From JAICIG01 sp035532215 (lineage in GTDB: Bacteria; Planctomycetota; Planctomycetia; Pirellulales; JAICIG01), in contig DATKRK010000353.1 in the NCBI GenBank assembly GCA_035532215.1, forward strand, positions 6,449 through 70,448: 64,000 nt of DNA, given 5' to 3'. Below the pieces are notes generated by a model. That model had not been told where the DNA came from, did not search any database, and saw only the letters and a program-made list of their open reading frames with translations. This document shows, one piece after another, positions 53,646 to 62,741 of this stretch; the stretch's first letter is position 1, and each line of letters starts with the position of its first letter. Made by a program: the position numbers and the translations under genes.

Positions 53646-55883
53646 ATGGCCACTCTCGCCGATAGTCTGGTTTCCAGTTCCGCGCGCAAGCTGGCGATGC
53701 GCATGCGGCCCGACTTGACGGCCGAGAAGCACCGCTACCAAGGCCGCGTGTATATGGTGGTCAAGGAGCCCGTCGGGCTGAACTACTTCCGCTTTCAGGA
53801 AGAAGAGTACGCCATCTTGCAGATGCTCGACGGGCGCACCAGCCTCGACGAGATCAAAGCCCAGTTCGAGGCCCAGTTTCCCCCGCAGAAGATCGGCGTC
53901 GAAGAACTGCAACAGTTCATCGGCATGCTGCACCGCAGCGGGCTGATCATCGCCAACGTGCCGGGCCAGGGCAAGCAGCTTAAAATCCGCCGCGACGAAC
54001 GCTGGCGGAAGGAATGGCTGGGCAAGCTCAGCAACATCCTATCGATCCGCTTCAAGGGCATCGATCCCGACCGCCTGCTGAACTGGCTGCACCCGAAGCT
54101 GAAGTGGATGTACACGCGGACGGCCGTGTTTTGCTGCGCCGTGTTGGCGCTCTCGGCCTTGTCGCTGGTGCTGGTGCAGTTCGAAGTGTTTCAAGCGAAG
54201 CTGCCTACGTTTCACCAGTTCTTCAACTTGAAGAACGCGGTCTGGCTGTCGATCGCCCTGGGCGCGACCAAAGTGATTCACGAGTTCGGCCACGGCCTGA
54301 CCTGCAAGCACTTCGGGGGCGAATGCCACGAGATGGGCGTGATGGTCCTGGTGCTCACGCCCTGCTTGTATTGCAACGTCTCGGATAGCTGGATGCTGCC
54401 GAACAAGTGGCATCGCATCGCCATCGGCGCCGGGGGCATGTACATCGAAATCGTGATCGCCTCGATCTGCACGTTCATCTGGTGGTTCAGCGAGCCGGGC
54501 ATGCTCAACCATCTCTGCCTGAGCACGATGTTCGTCTGCTCGGTCAGCACGTTGATGTTCAACTCGAACCCGCTGTTGCGCTACGACGGCTATTACATCC
54601 TGGCCGACCTGGTCGAGATTCCCAACCTGCGGCAGAAGGCCACCGACATTCTCAATCGCAAGCTGGGCCACCTGTGCCTCGGCCTGGAGCAGCCCGACGA
54701 TCCGTTCCTGCCCGAACGCAACCAGATTTTCTTTGCGCTGTACAGCATCGCGGCGGCGATCTACCGCTGGGTCGTGGTGTTCTCGATTTTGTGGTTCCTG
54801 TACGAGATTTGGCGGCCTCATCGGCTGGAAATCATCGGCCAGATCATCGGCGTCGCGGCTCTGTACGGGTTGGCGATTCAGCCGCTGTGGAAATTAGGCA
54901 AGTTCTTTTACGTGCCTGGGAGAATCGAAAAAGTGAAAAAGCCACGCATGTACGCCACGCTGGGCGCGCTGGCGGCGGCGGCGGCGGCGGTGGCCTTCAT
55001 CCCCCTGCCGCACCGCGTGTATTGCACGCTCGAGATCCAGCCCCGCGACGCGAAGAGCATCTACGTCAGCGTGCCGGGCGAGTTGGGCGACGTGTTCGTC
55101 AAGCCGGGCGATCGCATCGAGCCCGATACCCGGTTGGCCCAACTCGAAAACCTCGACGTCAATTTGGCGCTGGCCGATCTGATCGGCCAGCGCGATCAAA
55201 ACCGGGCCCAGTTGGAAAGCCTCGGTCGCCAGATGGCCCGCGATCCGCAGGGCGCCAGCCTGCAGTTGCAGCCGCTCAAAGAGTCGCTCCTCGCGGTCGA
55301 GAAGCAAATCGAAGATCGCCAGATCGACCTCCAGCGTTTGACCTTGCAGTCGCCCATCGCGGGCACGGTGTTGCCGCCTCCCGAACTGCCTTTGCGCAAG
55401 AACGACGACAAGCAATTGGCGCACTGGACCGGCACGCCGCTGGAACCGAAGAATCGCGACGCCTACCTGGACGAAGGCGTGTTGTTTTGCCTGGTCGGCG
55501 ATCCTCGGAAGATGGAGGCCCTGCTGGTCGTCGATCAAGAAGACATCGAGTACCTGCAGTTGGGGCAAACGGTCGACATCAAACTCGACGAGGCGCCGGG
55601 CGAAACGCTGCACGGCGAAATCTCCGAAATCGCCCACGAACCGCTCACGGTCAGCCCCCGCAGCCTGTCGAACAAATCGGGCGGCGAACTGGCCACCAAG
55701 ACCGACGAGGGAGGCGTCGAGCGCCCGCTCAGCACGTCCTACCAGGTGCGCGTGCCGATCGATGCCCCGGAAGGGTTGTTGCGGATCGGCTTGCGCGGTC
55801 GGGGGCGAGTCCACGCCGCTCCGCAGACGCTCGGGCATCGCGTTTGGCGGTACGTCGCTCAGACCTTCAATTTCAGGCTCTGA
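53646..55883 (+). CDS. PqqD-like / M50-type metalloprotease / HlyD fusion protein
   Basis: A 745-aa multidomain membrane protein. Residues 47-105 form a PqqD-like winged helix (FQEEEYAILQMLDGRTSLDE). The M50 membrane peptidase core has HEFGH (His212-Glu213, His216) and the second ligand motif NSNPLLRYDG (Asp314), with about eight helices overall. From about 460 a HlyD-like module follows (VSVPGELGDVFVKPGDRIE, coiled coil, QSPIAGTVLPPPELP). This order resembles the YydH/SkfC-like exporters of ribosomally made peptides. All zinc ligands are present, so proteolysis is likely. The start is the ATG at 53646. Confidence 0.88.
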   Translation: MATLADSLVSSSARKLAMRMRPDLTAEKHRYQGRVYMVVKEPVGLNYFRFQEEEYAILQMLDGRTSLDEIKAQFEAQFPPQKIGVEELQQFIGMLHRSGLIIANVPGQGKQLKIRRDERWRKEWLGKLSNILSIRFKGIDPDRLLNWLHPKLKWMYTRTAVFCCAVLALSALSLVLVQFEVFQAKLPTFHQFFNLKNAVWLSIALGATKVIHEFGHGLTCKHFGGECHEMGVMVLVLTPCLYCNVSDSWMLPNKWHRIAIGAGGMYIEIVIASICTFIWWFSEPGMLNHLCLSTMFVCSVSTLMFNSNPLLRYDGYYILADLVEIPNLRQKATDILNRKLGHLCLGLEQPDDPFLPERNQIFFALYSIAAAIYRWVVVFSILWFLYEIWRPHRLEIIGQIIGVAALYGLAIQPLWKLGKFFYVPGRIEKVKKPRMYATLGALAAAAAAVAFIPLPHRVYCTLEIQPRDAKSIYVSVPGELGDVFVKPGDRIEPDTRLAQLENLDVNLALADLIGQRDQNRAQLESLGRQMARDPQGASLQLQPLKESLLAVEKQIEDRQIDLQRLTLQSPIAGTVLPPPELPLRKNDDKQLAHWTGTPLEPKNRDAYLDEGVLFCLVGDPRKMEALLVVDQEDIEYLQLGQTVDIKLDEAPGETLHGEISEIAHEPLTVSPRSLSNKSGGELATKTDEGGVERPLSTSYQVRVPIDAPEGLLRIGLRGRGRVHAAPQTLGHRVWRYVAQTFNFRL

Positions 55884-55925
55884 GCCGGGCAAAACTCCCG
55901 CCAAGCTGACGGTTTCGTAAGTTGC

Positions 55926-55970
55926 CGCCCGGCGCCGAGCGCCTTGTGGACGGAATTGCGGCGCCGGGCG
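55926..55970 (+). terminator. GC-rich hairpin after the M50 gene
   Basis: A perfect 11-bp stem (CGCCCGGCGCC with GGCGCCGGGCG) with a 23-base loop begins 42 bases after the M50 stop. It is followed by CGCTTAATTCTTG, not a true T-run. A terminator is plausible but unproven. Confidence 0.4.
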
Positions 55971-56119
55971 CGCTTAATTCTTGTACACGTTAGTGCGCGG
56001 CGTGCTATCATACGTCATGGTGGAAGTCGGTGTTGCGACGATCCCCCCGTGCTGCGGAAACCGGAGGGACGAAAGCGTGCAGCGCGCCGTTCTGGCGCGC
56101 TGCAAAGGAACTGAAGGCA

Positions 56120-57142
56120 ATGAGCATCGTGGCGGTAGCTTGGCGCAGAGCGCTGGCGTGGGCGCTATTGTACGCCGCCGGTCTCTTCAGCGCCGGTCTC
56201 TTCAGCGCCGGTCTCTTCAGCGCCGGTCTCTTCAGCGCCGGTCTCTTCAGCGCCGCTCTCTTCAGCGCCGCTCTCTTCAGCGCCGGTCTCTTCAGCGCCG
56301 GTCTCTTCAGCGCCGCTCTCTTCAGCGCCGGTTTCTTGAGCGCGGGTCTGGCGAGCAGCGACGCGCGTGCGGACGAATCGGCGTTTCGCGATCTCGTCCG
56401 TCGCTACGTGACCAGCCAATCGCCCGACAAGCCGGCCGAGCCGTTGCCCGGGCTGCCGCGCGACGTCAAGAAGAGCATCGCCTTGGAATACGCCGTGCTG
56501 TTGCACAAGGGCGGCAAAGATCAGGCGGTCGACGCGGCGAGTCATGCATTCCAGCGCGGAGATCAGCTTCGCGTGCGGATTGTTCCGTTGAACGATTTAT
56601 ACATCTACGTGTTTTACGAGCGCGAGGGCGGGCAGCGTCTGTGCCTGCAACCGCTCAGCAAGGAAGCTCCGCCGCTGGCCAAGCACGATCGTGCCTTCGA
56701 GTTGCCGGCCGACGGCAGCGTCTACGAACTCGACAGCTCGTCGGGCGAGGAGAAGTTACTGCTCGTGGCGACCCCGACGCCCAACGAAGATCTCGCCGCC
56801 TTGGCCGACCCGGTCTGCAAAAAGAGCGACGACAAGCTGACCGCCGAAGAAAAGGTGCGCTGCGATGCCTTGAAAGCTCGCAGCCAAAAGGCGCTCAAGC
56901 GATTGCAAGAGCAGCAGTCGCGGAGCGGGCAATACCGAGGACTATTGAGCGAGCAAGTTTTAACGAAAATCGGCGCCGACGCGCAACGTCAAGGCAGCGT
57001 CCAGGCCGTGCTGGTCGAGCCGCCGCACAACAAGCAGACGAGCACGTTCTGCATGGCCGCCTCGTTTCGAACCGAAAACGAACCTGCGCTGTTCGTCACG
57101 ATCTCGCTCAAAACGGCGCCCGCCACGGCCGCCAAGCCCTGA
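56120..57142 (+). CDS. DUF4384-like secreted protein with variable signal peptide
   Basis: A 340-aa exported protein. The N-terminus (MSIVAVAWRRALAWALLYA) runs into eleven AGLFS/AALFS pentapeptides, a hydrophobic run of about 55 residues coded by a 15-bp minisatellite. It ends with a cleavage-like SSDARA-DES. The mature part (RGDQLRVRIVPLNDLYIYVFYE) matches the DUF4384 type found with bacterial Ser/Thr kinases. The gene ends 46 bp before such a kinase, which supports a shared role. The ATG at 56120 has AAGG about four bases upstream; longer frames upstream add nothing signal-like. Confidence 0.75.
   Translation: MSIVAVAWRRALAWALLYAAGLFSAGLFSAGLFSAGLFSAGLFSAALFSAALFSAGLFSAGLFSAALFSAGFLSAGLASSDARADESAFRDLVRRYVTSQSPDKPAEPLPGLPRDVKKSIALEYAVLLHKGGKDQAVDAASHAFQRGDQLRVRIVPLNDLYIYVFYEREGGQRLCLQPLSKEAPPLAKHDRAFELPADGSVYELDSSSGEEKLLLVATPTPNEDLAALADPVCKKSDDKLTAEEKVRCDALKARSQKALKRLQEQQSRSGQYRGLLSEQVLTKIGADAQRQGSVQAVLVEPPHNKQTSTFCMAASFRTENEPALFVTISLKTAPATAAKP
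56176..56340. repeat. 15-bp minisatellite, 11 units, in a signal peptide
   Basis: Eleven consecutive units of CGCCGGTCTCTTCAG (C/G variation at one position), starting at 56176 and every 15 bases to 56326. A degenerate twelfth unit follows. Each unit encodes one (A)(G/A)LFS pentapeptide, so the array can change length without frameshift. Confidence 0.92.
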
Positions 57143-57188
57143 AGGGCGCCGGCCGGCGAATCGAGGCCGCATTCGAACGAGATTCGCG

Positions 57189-59732
57189 ATGAATCATGAT
57201 CGCAATTTGCTGTACGGCCTGCTGGTCCGGCTGTTCGATTTCGCCCCCCGCGACGAAGTTTGCTCGGCCTTGCACGCCGCGACGGATGCCGGCGGGCGGC
57301 CGCTGGGCGAACTGCTGCGAGAGTCGGGCCAGATCGACGCAAACCAGCAGTCGGCGCTCGACACGCTCGTGCGAGAGTGCTTGAGCTTGCGCGGCGACGA
57401 TGCGGCGCAGGCGGTGGAAGAGTTGGCTCGCACGGGAGGACTGGCGCAAGAGTTGGGGCCTCTGCGCAGCGCTCTGGAGGGAGACCTTCCGGAAGCGAAC
57501 GCCACCTTGCCTCTGCCCGCCGCCGCAACGTTGACGAGCGAGGGTTCTTACGCCCCGGCGAAGGAAGATTTCGAGCAAACCGCCGAGCAAACGCGCGAGC
57601 GATTTCGCATCCTTCGCACGCACGCCAAGGGCGGGCTGGGCGAAGTCTTCGTGGCGCACGATAAGGAATTGCGCCGCGAAGTGGCCCTCAAACAATTGCA
57701 CGAACGCCACGCCGACGCGCCCGACAACCGCGCGCGGTTCTTGCTCGAAGCGGAAGTCACCGGCGGCCTGGAGCATCCGGGCATCGTGCCGGTTTACAGC
57801 TTGGGCCGCAATGCCGCCGGCCGGCCGTATTACGCCATGCGATTCATTCGCGGCGACAGCTTGAAAGCGGCCATCGATCGCTTCCACCAGGCCGACTGCG
57901 CCGAACGCGGCGGCGCGGAACGCGACCCCGGCGAGCGCGGCCTCGAACTGCGCAAGCTGTTGCGCCGCTTCGTCGACGTCTGTAACGCAATCGATTACGC
58001 GCACAGCCGCGGCGTGATCCACCGCGACTTGAAGCCCGACAACGTGATGCTCGGCGCTTTCGGCGAGACGCTGGTCGTCGATTGGGGTCTGGCCAAGGCG
58101 TTGGGGCAAGCGGGCGGCGCCGAAGCGGCCGCGGAGCCGGCGTTTGTCGTCGCGGAAGACGGCGACACGGCGCGCACGCAGGTCGGCTCGGCCGTTGGCA
58201 CGCCGGCCTACATGAGCCCCGAGCAGGCGGCCGGCAAGCTCGACCAGATCGGTCCGGCGAGCGACATCTACAGCCTGGGCGCCACGCTGTATTGCCTGCT
58301 GACCGGCCGGCCGCCGTTCGACGAACCGGGCCTGATCCAGATGCTGATCGACGTGAAGGCGGGCGAATTCCCGGCGCCTCGCCAGGCGAACCCGCGCGTG
58401 CCCGCGGCGCTCGAAGCGATCTGCCTCAAGGCGATGGCGCTGGCGCCCGAAGATCGCTACCCCACGGCCCGCGCTCTGGCCGAAGACGTGGAGCGCTGGC
58501 TGGCGGACGAGCCGGTGGGCGTCTATGCGGCGCCTTGGCACGAACGGCTGGCTCGTTGGGGCCGGCGGCATCGGCGCAGCGTCGAGGTCGCCGCCGCGGC
58601 GCTGGCGGCGATTACGCTGATTTCGATCGTGGCCTTCGTGCTGGTTCACGGCGCCAAGCAGGAAGTCGAGCGCGAGCGCGACGAGGTGCGGCAGGCCCTG
58701 GCCGCCGAAACCGCCGCCAAGCGCGAGGCCCGTGCGGCGCTGGCAGCCGAGCGTGAAGCCAAGCTCGAAGCGCGCCGCGCCATCGACGATTACGTCAAGC
58801 TGGTCGCCGAGGACCGCGCCTTCAAGGACGAGCGGCTGCAACCGTTGCGCGGGCAATTGCTCGCCGACGCCCGCCGCTATTACCAGCAATTGATCGACAA
58901 CGACGGCCGCGAAGCGCACGTGCGGCAAGAGCTGGCCTCGGCCATTCTCCGCGTCGGCCGCATCTCGAGCGCCGCCGGCTCGAAGGACGAGGCCATCGCG
59001 GCCTTCGAGCAGGCGCTGGCCGCCTTTCAGGAACTCCTCGACGAGCATCCCCAGGTCGCGCGATACCGCAGCGACATGGCGATCGCGCACCGCAGCCTGG
59101 GCGTGCTGGAAGGCGAGCGGGGGCGATTCGAAAAGGCGCAGCAGCATTTCGAAGAGGCGCTGGCGCTCGAACAGCGGCTCCTCGCCGAGCAGCCCGAAAG
59201 TGCAGATTGCCAATCTGACCTGGCGGAAACCTGGCGTGCGCTGGGCGACGTGCAATTGCAACAATCGGAGCGCGGCGCGGCGATCGAAAGCTTCAGCCAA
59301 GGGGCCGAACTGGCGCGGCGGTTGTTCGAAGCCGATGCACGGAAGGTCGCCTATCGCCGCTCTCTGAGCGGCTGTTACCGCGGCATGTCGGCGGCGCGAC
59401 TGGCCGAAGGCCAACTGGCCGAAGCCCTGACCGCGGCCCTGGACGACAAGCGGCTGTGGCCCGGCGACCCGCACGAGTTGTTCGCCTCCGCCTGCGTGCT
59501 GGCGCGCTGCGCCGCGGCGGAGAAACGTGCAGCGTCGGCGAGCCAAGCGGCGCGCGAGACCAGGCAAGCGCTGGAAGAGGCGATCGCCGCCGGGTTCCAC
59601 GATCGGAAAGCGTTCCAGCGGCAGCCGCAGTTCGCCGCCGTCTTGGACGAGGCCAATTACCGGGCGCTGCTCGAAAAGCTTGACTCCGCTTCGCGCGGCG
59701 CGCCTTTGGCGCGCGACACGAAGCCGAATTGA
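57189..59732 (+). CDS. Membrane Ser/Thr protein kinase with C-terminal TPR-like region
   Basis: An 847-aa Hanks-type kinase. The glycine loop is AKGGLGEVFVA, the catalytic lysine Lys168 (VALK), the catalytic loop HRDLKPDN (278-285), the metal loop DWG (298-300, for DFG), and the activation segment VGTPAYMSPEQ. One membrane helix (about 465-487) separates it from a coiled coil and a C-terminal TPR-like region (EAIAAFEQALAAFQELLDEHP). The N-terminal 130 residues are helical, of a type seen in planctomycete kinases. It follows a DUF4384 gene. The ATG at 57189 is at the usual N-terminus (MNHDRNLLYGLL). Confidence 0.93.
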   Translation: MNHDRNLLYGLLVRLFDFAPRDEVCSALHAATDAGGRPLGELLRESGQIDANQQSALDTLVRECLSLRGDDAAQAVEELARTGGLAQELGPLRSALEGDLPEANATLPLPAAATLTSEGSYAPAKEDFEQTAEQTRERFRILRTHAKGGLGEVFVAHDKELRREVALKQLHERHADAPDNRARFLLEAEVTGGLEHPGIVPVYSLGRNAAGRPYYAMRFIRGDSLKAAIDRFHQADCAERGGAERDPGERGLELRKLLRRFVDVCNAIDYAHSRGVIHRDLKPDNVMLGAFGETLVVDWGLAKALGQAGGAEAAAEPAFVVAEDGDTARTQVGSAVGTPAYMSPEQAAGKLDQIGPASDIYSLGATLYCLLTGRPPFDEPGLIQMLIDVKAGEFPAPRQANPRVPAALEAICLKAMALAPEDRYPTARALAEDVERWLADEPVGVYAAPWHERLARWGRRHRRSVEVAAAALAAITLISIVAFVLVHGAKQEVERERDEVRQALAAETAAKREARAALAAEREAKLEARRAIDDYVKLVAEDRAFKDERLQPLRGQLLADARRYYQQLIDNDGREAHVRQELASAILRVGRISSAAGSKDEAIAAFEQALAAFQELLDEHPQVARYRSDMAIAHRSLGVLEGERGRFEKAQQHFEEALALEQRLLAEQPESADCQSDLAETWRALGDVQLQQSERGAAIESFSQGAELARRLFEADARKVAYRRSLSGCYRGMSAARLAEGQLAEALTAALDDKRLWPGDPHELFASACVLARCAAAEKRAASASQAARETRQALEEAIAAGFHDRKAFQRQPQFAAVLDEANYRALLEKLDSASRGAPLARDTKPN

Positions 59733-59752
59733 GAGCCGCGATTGCTGGACGC

Positions 59753-59815
59753 CAACCCGAAACGTCGGCGAGGTCAACAAATCATCTATTCTGCCTCGCT
59801 GGCGCTTCGGGTTGG
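59753..59815. repeat. REP-like core, family 1, without outer ends
   Basis: A CAACCCGAAACGTCGGCGAGG-type left arm (degenerate) and CTCGCTGGCGCTTCGGGTT right arm form the family 1 core dyad. The TAGCCC ends are absent. It lies 20 bp after the kinase stop. Confidence 0.78.
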
Positions 59816-59886
59816 TGTGGGCTGCCGTCGCTTTGAGTTAGGATGGGTGCAAGAATTGCGCAGATAAATCGGCAAGCGAAACCATC

Positions 59887-60681
59887 ATGTCAGCCACGAC
59901 GCGGATCGCCTGTTTTGGCGGCGTCTATAGCAACTACCTGGCGCTCGAAGCCGCGATCGGCCAGGCCCGCGCCGCCGGCGTCGACGCAATCTATTGTCTG
60001 GGCGACCTGGGCGCCTTCGGACCCTTTCCCGACCGCGTGTTCCCGCTGCTGGCCGAACACGGCGTGATCTGCCTGCAAGGCAACTACGACCATTCGGTCG
60101 GGCATGCGCTCGACGACTGCCGTTGCGGCTACGCCGACCCGCGCGACAATCACTTCGCCCAACTCAGCTACGACTATACGCTGGCCAACACCTCGGCGGA
60201 AAACCGCCGCTTTTTGCGCAGCCTGCCGGCCGAGCGGCGGCTTTCGCTCGGCCCCTTGCGCGTGCTCTTGTGCCACGGCAGCCCGCGAAAGGTGAACGAG
60301 TTTTTGTGGGAATCGACCACGCCCACGCACTTTTTGGAGAAACTGGCCGACGATTTCGCGGCCGACGTGATCCTGGCCACGCATACCGGCATTCGCTGGC
60401 AGCGCGAGCTGAGCCGCTCGCGGCGTTTCGTGAACGTCGGCGTGTTGGGCCGGCCCGAGAACGACGGCCGCACGAACGTCTGGTTCGCGTTACTCGAACA
60501 CTCAGCAGGCAGCGGCCTGGGCCTGGAATTCGTTCCGGTCGAATACGATCATGCGCGGCTCGCCCGCGAAATGCGCGACGAGGGCCTGCCGGCGGCGTTT
60601 CAAGAGACGATTCTCAGCGGCTGGTGGACCACCTGCCTGGAAATCTTGCCCAGCAAGGAGCGGCGGCGCGGCAAGTATTGA
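59887..60681 (+). CDS. Metallophosphoesterase-like protein with altered first motif
   Basis: A 264-aa calcineurin-like protein of the Ap4A-hydrolase/YfcE-type layout. The order is FGGVYSNYLAL (in place of D-x-H-x-N), GDLGAFGPFP, GNYDHSV (for GN(H)D), LCHGSPR and ATHTGIRW (for GHTH). The substitution of Gly and Tyr for Asp and His in motif I removes two expected metal ligands, while later motifs are largely kept. It may use one metal, bind rather than cleave a nucleotide, or be a divergent subfamily. The start is the ATG at 59887. It is not clearly linked to the neighbours. Confidence 0.8.
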   Translation: MSATTRIACFGGVYSNYLALEAAIGQARAAGVDAIYCLGDLGAFGPFPDRVFPLLAEHGVICLQGNYDHSVGHALDDCRCGYADPRDNHFAQLSYDYTLANTSAENRRFLRSLPAERRLSLGPLRVLLCHGSPRKVNEFLWESTTPTHFLEKLADDFAADVILATHTGIRWQRELSRSRRFVNVGVLGRPENDGRTNVWFALLEHSAGSGLGLEFVPVEYDHARLAREMRDEGLPAAFQETILSGWWTTCLEILPSKERRRGKY

Positions 60682-60798
60682 GCGGCGGGGAACATCACTG
60701 AGTGAAGGCAACGGCGGGCTGCAGAGCCGCCCGGCGTGCGGGCGAACCGCCGTCGACGCCAAGAAGCCGTTGCGCGGCTTTTGGCTTCCCCCAGATGG

Positions 60799-62226
60799 CT
60801 ATCGCGACGTGGAGTATGGATCAGGACCCGCGGAGTATGGAGCCGCTTGAGAAGGTTGTGCGGGCGGGTTTTCGATCAACTCAATCGCAGCGAGCGCCGC
60901 TTTCAATAGCTCGTCATCGGCGGCGACGCCTTGCTTTTGCCGCCGTTCGACGATGGATCGCAACTTCGGAAGAGTTGACGCCGCCTCGGGGCCGATCGAA
61001 CCCAGGATCTGCGCCGCCGCTGCAGCGGCCTTTTCATTGCCGGATTCGAGCAGCTTGACGAGATCGGGCGTGAGCGATTTGGCGTTCGCACCGGCGCGTT
61101 GCAAGGACCAGACGACATACTTGGACGCCATGGCGTTCGGTCCTCCCTCGATAACGTATACGGTTCCCTGACCGGCAATTTGCTGCGGCACGGTCTTGAA
61201 TGCCGCGATTCCCTCGGCGAAGCTTGGCAAACGCAGCGCTTCGCCCAGCAAGCTCATAGCGTTGGGGACGGCGGTGAACCGATCGCAGATTGCACCGACA
61301 ATGCCCTCGCGGGTCTCGGCGTCGCCTGAGCGAATTGCCTCGCGCAGCACTGCGGCGATCTTGTCGTCTTCCGGTGCGACCATCCATAGCGCCGCGCCGA
61401 CTTGAGCGCGCACGCGCGGATCCCTATCGTCGAACGCGGAAAGGAGTGCGGGGGTCGCGCTCGTCGCTTCGGATCCCAGCTGGCCTAAAAGTTTTGCTGC
61501 CAACCAGCGAGCTCTTGGCTTGGGCGAATCAAGACGTTCCAACAAAAACGGCAGCGACTTGTCTACAGGCCCGATTTGCTCCAGGGCGTCCTGGAGGTAG
61601 CGATGCTCCAGCTCATCAAATTTGTCGGGATCGGCAACGTCAACAGCCGCAAGCATGTCCAACAACGCCGGAACCGCGGCGGCTGCGTCTTTTCCCATTT
61701 TCTCCAGCGCCTGTGCACAATTGCTGCGAATGCGCCCGCGGTGATTCTGGCAAAGCTCCACCAACACCGGCACGGCCTCCGGTCCGATCGCTGCCACGGC
61801 TTCGATTGCTGCATCGATTAACGTGCTGTCGGCATCCATAAAAGCCGCGGCGATCGTTTCGGCGGCCTCGCTGGCGTAACCGTATCGGCCGAACTTCGTT
61901 AGCGCCGGCAAGGCTTTCAGCCGCGTGGCGGGCTCCAGGTCGGTCAAGTAAAGCTCTTGCCAGTCGCGGAAGCTCTTGCCGCCGTAGCGAAGCCGCGCCA
62001 GTTCCGCGGGATCGGCCGGACGGCCTCCATGAGCTTCCTCGTCGGAGAAGAGGCGCTGATAGATTTCGGGCAAGCCGCTATTTGGCGCGCCGGCTTTCGG
62101 CGCCTCGACGCCCGGGGCGCCGCCTTGCTGGGCGTGGGCGGTTCGCAGCAATACGATCGCCGCCAATAGCAGCGCGGCCGACAACTTTTCTCGGAAACCT
62201 TCGGTTGCTTCACGATCGATACGCAT
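60799..62226 (-). CDS. Secreted HEAT-repeat protein
   Basis: A 475-aa exported protein. The ATG at 62226 has GGAGG seven bases upstream and starts a signal peptide (LSAALLLAAIVLLRTAHA-QQ). From about residue 100 it has HEAT-type helix pairs: LIDAAIEAVAAIGPEAVPVL, then SNCAQALEKMGKDAAAAVPAL, then WLAAKLLGQLGSEATSATPAL and so on to the C-terminus. The Pro/Ala-rich end is disordered. HEAT proteins are interaction scaffolds and the partner is unknown. Conserved segments near the N-terminus (YLTDLEPATRLKAL) are also typical of such planctomycete proteins. Confidence 0.85.
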   Translation of the reverse strand: MRIDREATEGFREKLSAALLLAAIVLLRTAHAQQGGAPGVEAPKAGAPNSGLPEIYQRLFSDEEAHGGRPADPAELARLRYGGKSFRDWQELYLTDLEPATRLKALPALTKFGRYGYASEAAETIAAAFMDADSTLIDAAIEAVAAIGPEAVPVLVELCQNHRGRIRSNCAQALEKMGKDAAAAVPALLDMLAAVDVADPDKFDELEHRYLQDALEQIGPVDKSLPFLLERLDSPKPRARWLAAKLLGQLGSEATSATPALLSAFDDRDPRVRAQVGAALWMVAPEDDKIAAVLREAIRSGDAETREGIVGAICDRFTAVPNAMSLLGEALRLPSFAEGIAAFKTVPQQIAGQGTVYVIEGGPNAMASKYVVWSLQRAGANAKSLTPDLVKLLESGNEKAAAAAAQILGSIGPEAASTLPKLRSIVERRQKQGVAADDELLKAALAAIELIENPPAQPSQAAPYSAGPDPYSTSR

Positions 62227-62741
62227 CGCACGACCTCCTGCAAAAGATAGCCCGCTGGGCGGATTGGATTCAGCGACTACGCGAGTCACAACCTACCCCA
62301 AAGCCCGGTTCGCCGTGAAGCTCAATTGGGAGCGTTGCGCGGTGACGTGCAAACCCGGCGAGCCGCAGGCGCCCTAGGCGAGCCGGAGGCGTCAGCCTCC
62401 GGGTTTGAGGACGCTACGGCTATGCCGCACTACCCGGAGGCTGACGCCTCCGGCTCGCCAGTTGCCTTCGGCTCGCCAGTTGCCTTCGGCTCGCCAGTTG
62501 ACTCCGGCTCGCCAGTTGACTCCGGCTCGCCGGTTGATTTCGGCTCGCCAGGCGCTTTTGGCTCGCCAGGCGCTTTTGGCTCACGGGAATAAAAGCACCC
62601 TGCGACGGCGATTAGAGATGGGCGGTCCTCTTGGTCAAACTTGGCGTTCCCGGCCGTGAAGGATAAAATCGCAAGGTAGTCTTCTCATTGAGGATATCCT
62701 TCCGCACGCCCGGCCAGGAACCGCCGGCGACAAGGTGAGCG
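62227..62741. other. 515-bp intergenic region dominated by repeats
   Basis: The gap between the HEAT protein and the next gene holds the CGGAGGCGTCAGCCTCCGG dyad pair and the 18-bp tandem at 62452-62586. The open frame 62326-62592 only translates the repeats and is not credible as a gene. Confidence 0.6.
62382..62586. repeat. Inverted CGGAGGC dyads and seven 18-bp tandem units
   Basis: GAGCCGGAGGCGTCAGCCTC (from 62382) is mirrored by CCGGAGGCTGACGCCTCCGG (to 62453). The tandem starts with GGCTCGCCAGTTGCCTTC at 62452, with units at 62470, 62488, 62506, 62524, 62542 and 62560, and a partial one to 62586. The 18-bp period is a multiple of three. Confidence 0.88.

Noticed and set aside
62326..62592. 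Open frame of 88 codons with GSPV(A/D)(F/S) repeats
   Set aside because: It translates the 18-bp tandem and flanking dyads, has no start context, and the sequence is known here only as repeats.
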